Positions 1-7,194 of a stretch of 64,000 nt of DNA are shown here, piece by piece. Made by a program: the position numbers and the translations under genes. Below the pieces are notes generated by a model. That model searched no databases, had not been told where the DNA came from, and saw nothing but the letters and a program-made list of their open reading frames with translations. Source of the stretch: Lacinutrix sp. WUR7 (GTDB lineage: Bacteria > Bacteroidota > Bacteroidia > Flavobacteriales > Flavobacteriaceae). Position 1 is the first letter of the stretch, and the number at the start of each line of letters is the position of its first letter. Location: NCBI RefSeq assembly GCF_016864015.1, contig NZ_CP045067.1:2081001-2145000 (forward strand). Reading direction: 5' to 3'.

Positions 1-321
1 TTAGTGTTTTCAGCAGGACAAGCATTATTGGCTGCTAAAGCTGGAGCAACCTATGTTTCTCCATTCTTAGGAAGATTAGATGATATCTCTACTGATGGTT
101 TAAACCTTGTAGATGAAATTAGAATTATTTATGATAATTACGGATTTCAAACACAAATTTTAGCAGCATCTATTCGTAATACGATGCACGTGATTAACTG
201 TGCTAAAATAGGAGCAGATGTAATGACTGGGCCTTTATCTTCTATTACAGGATTATTAAAACACCCTTTAACAGATAGTGGTTTAGCTAAGTTTTTAGAA
301 GACTATAATAAAGGAAACTAA
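1..321 (+). CDS. fsa: Transaldolase-like fructose-6-phosphate aldolase, 3' part
   Basis: Only the C-terminal 106 codons are in the window; the reading frame is open at base 1. The segment [19 protein letters not shown] followed by GRLDD is the typical late part of the small transaldolase/FSA family (about 215-220 aa), which makes or cleaves fructose 6-phosphate or transfers a dihydroxyacetone unit in the cytosol. The Schiff-base lysine of the family would lie upstream, so catalytic competence cannot be judged. The C-terminal [15 protein letters not shown] helix is also family-typical. A clear terminator follows. Whether it acts as transaldolase in the pentose phosphate pathway or as true aldolase cannot be decided from this part. 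Confidence 0.85.
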   Translation, partial: LVFSAGQALLAAKAGATYVSPFLGRLDDISTDGLNLVDEIRIIYDNYGFQTQILAASIRNTMHVINCAKIGADVMTGPLSSITGLLKHPLTDSGLAKFLEDYNKGN

Positions 322-364
322 AACAATATTCCTTATTTTTTAATAAGAAGAATATTGTCGTATT

Positions 365-402
365 AAAAGCAGGTTGTAATCTAATTTACATCCTGCTTTT
401 TT
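365..402 (+). terminator. Rho-independent terminator after fsa
   Basis: Stem AAAGCAGG(t)TGTAA pairs with TTACA(t)CCTGCTTT around a short loop and is followed by a run of six T. It ends the aldolase transcript. Confidence 0.8.
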
Positions 403-503
403 GTTTTGTGAAAAGAGATAATTAATGGTAAATATATGTTATTAGTAGTTTTCTAATAAATTAATTTCGGTAATTTGTAGTCCAATATTAAAAGTTGTTT
501 TCC

Positions 504-1094
504 ATGATTTGGTACTTGATCATATTCCATGTTTTATCTTTTCATAATCTAAATTTAAATACAAATGATACCCATTTAAAATTCGATATCGTTTTAAAAG
601 AAAAGATTGTAGGGCAGCTTCAGGCGTCCAAAACCTTTAAAGATTCTAAAATTCATTATCAGAGTGCTACTAATATCAGTACTAGGTTTATAACAGATCT
701 TTCTGTAAATTATAAATACAATGTGGTTTTTAATAATCACAATTTAAAAAAGGCAGATGTTTATATCACAATAAATAATAAACCACATGCAGAAACAAGC
801 ACAGAGTGGCAAGGAGATCATTATCTAATTAAACAAAATGATGATAAAGCAAGGTTTTATGATGAAACCATTAATTACAGTACTATTTTAATGTATTTTG
901 AGGAACCAAAAGATGTTGTTTCTTGTTTTTCGGAAGAAGATGGAAGTATAAATACCATTATTCCTTTAGGAGATCATACCTATAAGAAGGTAAACGCTAA
1001 AGGAAAAGAAAACATTTATTACTATAAAAAAGGAAAGCTTATCAGAGCAGAAATTGATGGCGGATTAATTAGCTTTCAAATGATAGCCAAATAG
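504..1094 (+). CDS. DUF6134-like conserved flavobacterial protein
   Basis: About 196 aa with a short hydrophobic N-terminus (MIWYLIIFHVLSF) that looks like a signal peptide, followed by a beta-rich body. I place the start at the ATG at 504 rather than the in-frame TTG at 495. The pattern FDIVLKEKIVGQLQASKTF, then YSTILMYFEEP and DGGLISFQ near the end, resembles the DUF6134 family of Bacteroidetes, exported proteins of unknown function. No catalytic motif is visible. The next gene, a patatin phospholipase, begins 36 bp downstream on the same strand, so they may be cotranscribed. The family assignment is from memory of its pattern and is moderate. Confidence 0.7.
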   Translation: MIWYLIIFHVLSFHNLNLNTNDTHLKFDIVLKEKIVGQLQASKTFKDSKIHYQSATNISTRFITDLSVNYKYNVVFNNHNLKKADVYITINNKPHAETSTEWQGDHYLIKQNDDKARFYDETINYSTILMYFEEPKDVVSCFSEEDGSINTIIPLGDHTYKKVNAKGKENIYYYKKGKLIRAEIDGGLISFQMIAK

Positions 1095-1130
1095 ATGTAG
1101 TTATTAAGTAGTGAGTAAATTCTCAGAAAA

Positions 1131-1910
1131 ATGAATATAGGATTAGTTTTATCCGGTGGCGGAGTTCGAGGAGTAGCGCATATTGGAGCTATAAAAGCAT
1201 TAGAAGAAGCAGGAATATATCCTACGCATATCTCTGGTACAAGTGCAGGCGCAATAGTTGGCGGTCTGTATGCTGCAGGTTTAAGTTGGCAAGAGATACT
1301 GCACTTTTTTAAAACAATACCTATTTTTAGAACCAATAAATTTACCTTTAAAAAACCAGGTTTTATCGATACCGAAAAACTAGCAGAGGAGTTTAATAGT
1401 TGTTTTCCCGAAGATGATTTTAATAGTTTAAAAAAAGCGCTATTTGTTACAGCTACTAATATTGAAACAGGAAAAATAAAAGTCTTTAACTCTGGCGAAT
1501 TAATAAAACCAATACTCGCATCTGCTTCTTTTCCAGGTGTTTTTACTCCTGTTACTATTGAAAAATCCCATTATATCGATGGAGGAGTGCTAAATAATTT
1601 TCCAACAGAACCTTTAAAAGAGTTATGTGAAACTATTATTGGTGTGTATGTAAATCCTTTAAAACCAATTAAAGCGAAAAGCTTAAGGCATTCCTATTCC
1701 GTGCTAGAAAGAGCATATAAAATTATGGCTGAATCGCATGCTATAGCAAAGTTTTCAGATTGCAATCTGGTAATATCACCAGAAGAATTAATCCGTTTTA
1801 GTACTTTTAATATGAAAAGTATGGACGCTATATTTGACCTTGGCTATAATAGTACCAAAGAAAAATTAGCAAATAATGCCTTTCCTTTAAAAGGAATTAT
1901 AAAAGGTTAA
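1131..1910 (+). CDS. Patatin-like phospholipase
   Basis: 259 aa, a compact single patatin domain. The oxyanion-hole glycine motif GGGVRG is at residues 9-14, the nucleophile elbow GTSAG places the catalytic serine at 38, and the DGG motif (IDGGVLNNFP) puts the catalytic aspartate at 150. Such enzymes are serine acyl hydrolases acting on phospholipids or other acyl esters. There is no signal peptide or outer-membrane barrel, unlike the long T9SS-associated patatins of this phylum, so it is probably cytosolic or peripheral. All catalytic residues are intact. The physiological substrate is unknown. Confidence 0.9.
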   Translation: MNIGLVLSGGGVRGVAHIGAIKALEEAGIYPTHISGTSAGAIVGGLYAAGLSWQEILHFFKTIPIFRTNKFTFKKPGFIDTEKLAEEFNSCFPEDDFNSLKKALFVTATNIETGKIKVFNSGELIKPILASASFPGVFTPVTIEKSHYIDGGVLNNFPTEPLKELCETIIGVYVNPLKPIKAKSLRHSYSVLERAYKIMAESHAIAKFSDCNLVISPEELIRFSTFNMKSMDAIFDLGYNSTKEKLANNAFPLKGIIKG

Positions 1911-1934
1911 TTTTCTAATTTATCCATAAAATTT

Positions 1935-1942
1935 TACTTTTG
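1935..1942 (+). promoter_or_regulatory. Bacteroidetes -7 box (TACTTTTG) before the methyltransferase remnant
   Basis: Exact match to TAnnTTTG, ending only four bases before the ATG at 1947. If used, transcription would begin at or next to the start codon, giving a leaderless mRNA. No convincing -33 TTG was seen. Confidence 0.5.
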
Positions 1943-1946
1943 TAAA

Positions 1947-2404
1947 ATGGTAGATAATTTTGAAAATGAATATTTCGGAATCGGAATTCAAAACGGAAAA
2001 CCCCCCGAAAACTTAGGTGTACTTTGGCGAACAGCTCAAAATCTAGGAGCGAGTTATATTTTTACAATAGGAAATAGATATGCTAAACAAGCTTGCGATA
2101 CACACAATGCGGTAAAGGCAATGCCATATTTTCATTATGATACCTTCGAAGATTTTTATAACAATATCCCAAAAGGAGCTAGGTTGGTTGGTGTAGAGTT
2201 AGACCCAACAGCTGTGCTTTAGAAACCTTTCATCATCCTAGACGTTGTGTGTATTTATTAGGCGCAGAAGATCATGGGTTATCGAAACAAGCCATAGAAA
2301 AAAGCCATTTCTTGGTTAAATTTAAATCGCAATTAAGTCTAAATGTATCCGTTGCAGGAAGTATTGTTATGTAAGATAGAGGTATAAACAAACCAAGGTC
2401 GTAA
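1947..2404 (+). pseudogene. Decayed SpoU/TrmH-type RNA 2'-O-methyltransferase
   Basis: The first 91 codons encode the N-terminal half of a small SPOUT RNA methyltransferase (PENLGVLWRTAQNLGAS). The frame breaks near 2217-2220, giving CTT TAG. In another frame the protein resumes from 2219 with the conserved motifs YLLGAEDHGLS and LSLNVSVAGSIVM. It then meets a second stop, TAA at 2372, where the family normally has Tyr in MYDR. A plausible original end is the TAA at 2402-2404 after YDRGINKPRS-like codons. One base change and one single-base deletion would restore a protein of about 152 aa. The first lesion alone could be a sequencing error; two independent lesions favour real inactivation. 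The AdoMet-binding knot is lost from the in-frame product. Confidence 0.75.
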
Positions 2405-2409
2405 CTTTG
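2402..2409 (+). promoter_or_regulatory. Candidate era -7 box (TAACTTTG)
   Basis: Exact TAnnTTTG match 22 bases before the era ATG. Its first three bases are the ancestral stop codon of the decayed methyltransferase gene. No good -33 element. Confidence 0.4.
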
Positions 2410-2431
2410 CAATCTATTAAAAGGAAATAAA

Positions 2432-3313
2432 ATGAAACATAAAGCAGGTTTTGTAAATATAATTGGAAACCCAAACGTTGGTAAATCTACACTAATGAAT
2501 GCCTTTGTAGGCGAAAAACTATCTATCATTACCTCTAAAGCGCAAACTACGCGTCATAGAATTTTAGGTATTGTAAATGGAGAAGATTTTCAAGTAGTTC
2601 TTTCAGATACTCCTGGTATTATCAAGCCAGCTTATGAGTTGCAAGCATCTATGATGGATTTTGTGAAATCAGCATTTGAAGATGCAGATGTACTGATCTA
2701 CATGGTAGAAATTGGAGAAAAAGAATTAAAAGACGAAGCCTTTTTTAAAAAAATTACCAATTCAAAAATTCCAGTTTTATTACTTCTTAATAAAATTGAT
2801 AAATCCGATCAAGCACAATTAGAAGAACAAGTGCAAACTTGGCAAGAAAAAGTGCCTAATGCAGAAATTTTTCCTATTTCCGCTTTAGAAGGTTTTAATG
2901 TAAAAGAGGTGTTTAATCGTATTCTGGATTTAATCCCAGAATCACCAGCCTTTTATCCAAAAGACCAACTGACAGATAAGCCAGAACGTTTTTTTATAAA
3001 CGAGAATATTAGAGAAAAAATCTTAATACATTACAAAAAGGAAATTCCTTATGCAGTAGAGGTAGATACCGAAGAATTTTTTGAAGAAGAAAAAATCATT
3101 CGTATTCGTTCTGTAATTATGGTGGAAAGAGAAACACAAAAAGGAATTATTATTGGCCATAAAGGAGCTGCTTTAAAAAGAGTAGGAGTAGAAGCTAGAA
3201 AAGATTTAGAAAAATTCTTTGGTAAACAAATTCATTTAGAACTTTATGTGAAAGTGAATAAAAACTGGAGAAGCAATCAAAGACAGCTGAAACGTTTTGG
3301 TTACAATAACTAA
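2432..3313 (+). CDS. era: GTPase Era, 30S ribosome assembly factor
   Basis: 293 aa, normal length for Era. The GTPase domain shows the P-loop GNPNVGKS (residues 12-19), the switch-II DTPG near 59 and the NKID specificity motif near 120. The C-terminal KH domain has GHKGAALKRVG, with a basic end (KVNKNWRSNQRQLKRFGY). Era binds the 3' end of 16S rRNA and promotes 30S maturation at the membrane. The gene stands directly downstream of a decayed RNA methyltransferase, whose tail seems to carry its promoter. The other double-GTPase ribosome factor, der, lies 2.5 kb downstream. Confidence 0.97.
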   Translation: MKHKAGFVNIIGNPNVGKSTLMNAFVGEKLSIITSKAQTTRHRILGIVNGEDFQVVLSDTPGIIKPAYELQASMMDFVKSAFEDADVLIYMVEIGEKELKDEAFFKKITNSKIPVLLLLNKIDKSDQAQLEEQVQTWQEKVPNAEIFPISALEGFNVKEVFNRILDLIPESPAFYPKDQLTDKPERFFINENIREKILIHYKKEIPYAVEVDTEEFFEEEKIIRIRSVIMVERETQKGIIIGHKGAALKRVGVEARKDLEKFFGKQIHLELYVKVNKNWRSNQRQLKRFGYNN

Positions 3314-3398
3314 GCATTGCTAATAGTTTCTTTTTATTAAGCTAACATTAACTTAAAATGGATGCAGCATATTTGGAGGATAAATAAACCCACCAAAT

Positions 3399-4919
3399 AT
3401 GAAAAAAATAAACACACTTTTATTAGTATTATGTATTGCAATATTTTCTAGTTGTGATAACGATCACAACAGTAATTCGCAAGACACGCCATTAAACACT
3501 ACGGTAAATTTTCAATACAAATCTACCATTAATGTTGGAGGAGAAGGAGCGTCAGAAATCTCCGCTTTTGATGCAGTCACAAATAAGTTATATGTTGTTA
3601 ATGTAGCATCCAATCAGATATCTGTTTTTGATATTTCAGATATAAACGCACCTTTACAAGAGGCTCCAATAAATTTAAGTGTTTACGGAGCGCCAAATAG
3701 TGTTGCTGTTAAAGATGGAAAATTAGCAATAGCTGTAGAGGCTACCGTGAAGCAAAATCCAGGAAAAATCTTAGTGTATAATACAGCGGATGACTCTTTA
3801 TTAAATGAGTATAATGTAGGGGCATTACCAGATATGGTAACTTTTTCCAAAGACGGAAATTTAATTATTTCGGCTAATGAAGGAGAACCAAATGATGACT
3901 ATACGGTAGATCCTATGGGAACTATTAGCATTATAGATTTAGCCGATAGTACAACCACCACTTTAGATTTTACAAGTTTTAATGCACAACAAGCAGCGCT
4001 TGAAGCGCAAGGTTTCCGAGTTTTTGGTCCTGGCGCAACTTTAGCACAAGATGTAGAGCCAGAATATGTTGCCATTTCTGAAGATTCACAAACCGCTTGG
4101 GTTTCCCTACAAGAAAATAACGGAATGGCTAAAGTAAATTTAATATCTAAAACTATTGAAGCTATTTATCCTTTCGGATTTAAAGATCATAGTATTGCTG
4201 GTAATGAACTTGATGTTAGTGATAAAGATGGTCTTACCACATTAAAAAATTGGCCCGTTTTTGGGATGTATCAACCAGACGCTATTGTGAATGTAAATAT
4301 TAATGGTACAGATTATATTATTTCAGCTAATGAAGGAGATTCCAGAGATTATGATGGCTTTTCGGAAGAAGATAGAGTAGACGATTTAACTTTAGACGAA
4401 ACTATTTTTCCGCTAACGGAAGATTACCAAAACGAAATAAACCTAGGGCGTTTAAAAACAACAAAAACTTTGGGAGATATAGATAATGATGGCGATAATG
4501 ATATTATCTATTCGTATGGTGCAAGATCTTTTAGTGTATGGTCTGCAAACGGAAACTTAGTGTATGATAGCGGAAACAGTATCGCTACAGAAACTTTAGC
4601 ATTAACACCTAATAGGTTTAATGATGAAGATAAAAGAAGTGATGATAAAGGTGCAGAACCAGAAGCCGTAGAGGTTTTAAATATTGGCAATGAACGATAC
4701 ATTCTTTTTGTAGGTTTAGAACGTACAGATCAAGTAATGGTTTATGATATTACCAATCCAACTGCACCAACATTTTTATCTATTTTATCCCATGCAGGGG
4801 ACGAAGCACCAGAAGGCGTTTTAATTATTCCAGCGATAACTAGTCCAACAGGAAACGATTTGTTAGTCGTTTCTAATGAAGATAGTGGTACCGTTAGTTT
4901 TTATGAAAACGAACAGTAA
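3399..4919 (+). CDS. Choice-of-anchor I family lipoprotein, beta-propeller-like
   Basis: 506 aa. The N-terminus MKKINTLLLVLCIAIFSSC is a lipoprotein signal with the lipid-accepting Cys at 19. The body has repeated blade-like segments (KLYVVNVASNQISVFDISD, KILVYNTADDSLLNEYNVG, DMVTFSKDGNLIISANEGE). ISANEGE occurs twice (also at about 308) and is typical of the choice-of-anchor I/alkaline-phosphatase-like family. Asp- and Glu-rich turns such as GDIDNDGDNDIIYSYG suggest calcium binding. It is anchored in the outer or inner membrane and faces the periplasm or surface. Substrate or partner is unknown. Phosphatase activity has been suggested for relatives but is not provable here. Confidence 0.85.
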   Translation: MKKINTLLLVLCIAIFSSCDNDHNSNSQDTPLNTTVNFQYKSTINVGGEGASEISAFDAVTNKLYVVNVASNQISVFDISDINAPLQEAPINLSVYGAPNSVAVKDGKLAIAVEATVKQNPGKILVYNTADDSLLNEYNVGALPDMVTFSKDGNLIISANEGEPNDDYTVDPMGTISIIDLADSTTTTLDFTSFNAQQAALEAQGFRVFGPGATLAQDVEPEYVAISEDSQTAWVSLQENNGMAKVNLISKTIEAIYPFGFKDHSIAGNELDVSDKDGLTTLKNWPVFGMYQPDAIVNVNINGTDYIISANEGDSRDYDGFSEEDRVDDLTLDETIFPLTEDYQNEINLGRLKTTKTLGDIDNDGDNDIIYSYGARSFSVWSANGNLVYDSGNSIATETLALTPNRFNDEDKRSDDKGAEPEAVEVLNIGNERYILFVGLERTDQVMVYDITNPTAPTFLSILSHAGDEAPEGVLIIPAITSPTGNDLLVVSNEDSGTVSFYENEQ

Positions 4920-4932
4920 AAACATCTCTCAT

Positions 4933-4967
4933 AAAAAAAGCCTTAGTAAAAACTAAGGCTTTTTTTA
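4933..4967. terminator. Bidirectional terminator between convergent genes
   Basis: AAAAAAAGCCTTAG and CTAAGGCTTTTTTT form a stem around TAAAAA, with A and T tracts on both sides. It can end both the lipoprotein gene and the convergent membrane-protein gene. Confidence 0.85.
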
Positions 4968-4988
4968 TGTGTTATTTTAAAATTAGAA

Positions 4989-5510
4989 CTAGGTATGCAT
5001 GGCGTGAATACCTTTACTTCTTAACGTGTCTCGCATAAAAGTATGCAGTTCGTGCATTTGGTCTGTTCCTGTTTTTTTTCCAATGCGTCCACCAAAATAA
5101 AGCGCAATCCAAACGATTACCATAAATAGGGTTATTGCTAGTTGTAAAGAGTAATTGGTGTCTAAAGACCAATTGGTATATGCCCAAACACCAAAGCCAA
5201 AAAACAGTCCGATAACTATAAAATGGAAAAACATAAACATAGTCCAAACCGTTGGGTTCGGACCAAATAAACCATAAACAGTACTATTTGTAGTGGTTTC
5301 GTTTTTATTGATTTCTAAATGCAATTGTGGCGACCAAAAGTGTTGTTTAGCTTTAGGTATTTTAATAAAAACATGATCATCTATTCGAGATACTATAAAA
5401 TCGGTTTGTGCGTTTTTAGTGTCTTCAAAAAGTTTTAAAAGCGTTTCGTTATCCACATTTACATCAAATTTAAAACGTGGTCTTAATACTATTTCATTGG
5501 TTAAAGACAT
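4989..5510 (-). CDS. Conserved two-TM membrane protein
   Basis: 173 aa. The first ~95 residues are soluble and mixed alpha/beta (IVLRPRFKFDV, DFIVSRIDDHVFIKIP, HFWSPQLHLEI). Two transmembrane helices follow (about 95-118, MFMFFHFIVIGLFFGFGVW, and 128-147), then a basic tail. This organisation is common in Flavobacteriaceae and is often annotated only as hypothetical. No catalytic motif or signal peptide is seen. The likely topology has both termini in the cytoplasm. It is a single gene facing the lipoprotein gene across a shared terminator; function unknown. Confidence 0.75.
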   Translation of the reverse strand: MSLTNEIVLRPRFKFDVNVDNETLLKLFEDTKNAQTDFIVSRIDDHVFIKIPKAKQHFWSPQLHLEINKNETTTNSTVYGLFGPNPTVWTMFMFFHFIVIGLFFGFGVWAYTNWSLDTNYSLQLAITLFMVIVWIALYFGGRIGKKTGTDQMHELHTFMRDTLRSKGIHAMHT

Positions 5511-5726
5511 TTTACAGATTTTTAATGTTTCAATGTACCGTTTTTTCTACTAATTTGTTTAGATTTTTTTTAAGGAAGCGAAAATGAAGGTTTAATACCC
5601 CATTAAGGTTTCTTTTATAAGTTGCATAACGTGAGTAGATAAAGGAGAAAAGGAAATAAAAGAGATTCTGAAAAATGATTTTTCAGCGAATTGAAAAAAA
5701 AAGAGATAAAATCAATAACTAAACAC

Positions 5727-5734
5727 TACATTTG
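5727..5734 (+). promoter_or_regulatory. Candidate der -7 box (TACATTTG)
   Basis: Exact TAnnTTTG match about 43 bases upstream of the chosen der start (5777). A TTG lies near 5691, but the spacing of about 33 bases is too long for a standard -33 element. Confidence 0.4.
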
Positions 5735-5776
5735 CACTCGCTTACAGGATATGTAATGCAGATAAAACATGAAATT

Positions 5777-7090
5777 ATGAGTAATATAGTAGCTATTGTA
5801 GGAAGACCAAATGTTGGAAAATCAACATTTTTTAACCGTTTAATTCAGCGTAGAGAAGCCATTGTAGATGCAGTAAGTGGTGTAACTAGAGACAGACATT
5901 ACGGTAAAAGTGATTGGAACGGAAAAGAATTTTCGTTAATTGACACAGGAGGATATGTAAAAGGAAGCGATGATGTTTTTGAAGCAGAAATCGATAAGCA
6001 AGTAGTTTTAGCTATAGAAGAAGCAGATGCCATTATCTTTATGGTAGATGTAGAATCTGGTGTTACAGGAATGGATGAAGATGTTGCTAAATTACTTCGT
6101 AAAGTAACAAAACCCGTATTTTTAGTAGTAAATAAAGTAGATAATGGTAAACGTGCCGAAGATGCTGTAGAATTTTATTCTTTAGGTCTTGGTGAGTATT
6201 ATACCGTTGCAAGTATAAATGGTAGTGGTACAGGTGATTTATTAGATGATCTTGTAAAAGCTTTACCAGAAGTGGAAGAAGAAGAAGAAGAGGCCGAAGC
6301 GCTTCCTCGTTTTGCTGTAGTTGGTCGTCCTAATGCAGGAAAATCTTCTTTTATTAATGCATTAATTGGAGAAGATAGATACATTGTTACCGATGTAGCT
6401 GGAACAACTAGAGATTCTATAGATACAAAATACAATCGTTTTGGTTTTGAATTTAACCTTGTAGATACTGCAGGAATTAGAAAGAAATCGAAAGTAAAAG
6501 AAGATTTAGAATTTTATTCTGTAATGCGAAGCGTTAGAGCAATAGAACATTGTGACGTTTGTCTGGTAGTTTTAGATGCTACTCGTGGATTTGATGGTCA
6601 AGTACAAAATATTTTTTGGTTAGCAGAACGTAACAGAAAAGGTATTGTTGTATTAGTCAATAAATGGGATTTAGTAGAAGACAAGGACAACAGAACCATG
6701 AAAGAATTTGAGCGCGAAATCAAAAAACAAATGGAACCTTTTACAGATGTGCCAGTTGTATTTATTTCTGTGTTAAATAAACAACGTATCTATAAAGCAA
6801 TTGAAACTGCTGTAGAGGTTTACAAAAACCGAAGCAAACGTATTAAAACAAGTGTGCTTAATGAGGTGATGTTACCTATTATAGAAAATCGTCCGCCACC
6901 AGCTCTTAAAGCTAAGTTTGTGAAAATTAAGTACATCATGCAATTGCCAACTCCACAACCGCAATTTGCATTTTTCTGTAACTTACCACAATACGTAAAA
7001 GATCCTTATAAACGATTCTTAGAGAATAAATTACGTGAGAAATTCGATTTCCATGGTGTTCCAATAAGTGTTTATATGCGTAAGAAGTAA
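5777..7090 (+). CDS. der: GTPase Der (EngA), 50S ribosome assembly
   Basis: 437 aa from the ATG at 5777. The upstream ATG at 5732 would add 15 residues not expected in the family, so I reject it. Two GTPase domains are joined by an acidic linker ([11 protein letters not shown]). The first P-loop GRPNVGKS is at residues 8-15 and the second, GRPNAGKS, is near 181-188, each followed by a DT.G switch II; NKVD and NKWD are the specificity motifs. The C-terminal KH-like domain ends with [15 protein letters not shown]. Der acts in late assembly of the large ribosomal subunit. All motifs are intact. Confidence 0.97.
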   Translation: MSNIVAIVGRPNVGKSTFFNRLIQRREAIVDAVSGVTRDRHYGKSDWNGKEFSLIDTGGYVKGSDDVFEAEIDKQVVLAIEEADAIIFMVDVESGVTGMDEDVAKLLRKVTKPVFLVVNKVDNGKRAEDAVEFYSLGLGEYYTVASINGSGTGDLLDDLVKALPEVEEEEEEAEALPRFAVVGRPNAGKSSFINALIGEDRYIVTDVAGTTRDSIDTKYNRFGFEFNLVDTAGIRKKSKVKEDLEFYSVMRSVRAIEHCDVCLVVLDATRGFDGQVQNIFWLAERNRKGIVVLVNKWDLVEDKDNRTMKEFEREIKKQMEPFTDVPVVFISVLNKQRIYKAIETAVEVYKNRSKRIKTSVLNEVMLPIIENRPPPALKAKFVKIKYIMQLPTPQPQFAFFCNLPQYVKDPYKRFLENKLREKFDFHGVPISVYMRKK

Positions 7091-7194
7091 TCTGAATCTT
7101 ACATAATTTTATCGTTTTTTTAAGATAATGAGCACTAAAGTCTACCTATATTCGTTTTAGGTAACTATACTGCTATTCATCAATCAAACCAATC

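Noticed and set aside
1076-1336. Minus-strand ORF over the patatin start
   Set aside because: Shadow of the patatin gene in the opposite frame, with atypical Pro/Ala-rich composition.
2217-2222. Programmed frameshift in the methyltransferase gene
   Set aside because: No slippery heptamer or pseudoknot is visible, and a second stop at 2372 would still truncate the product.
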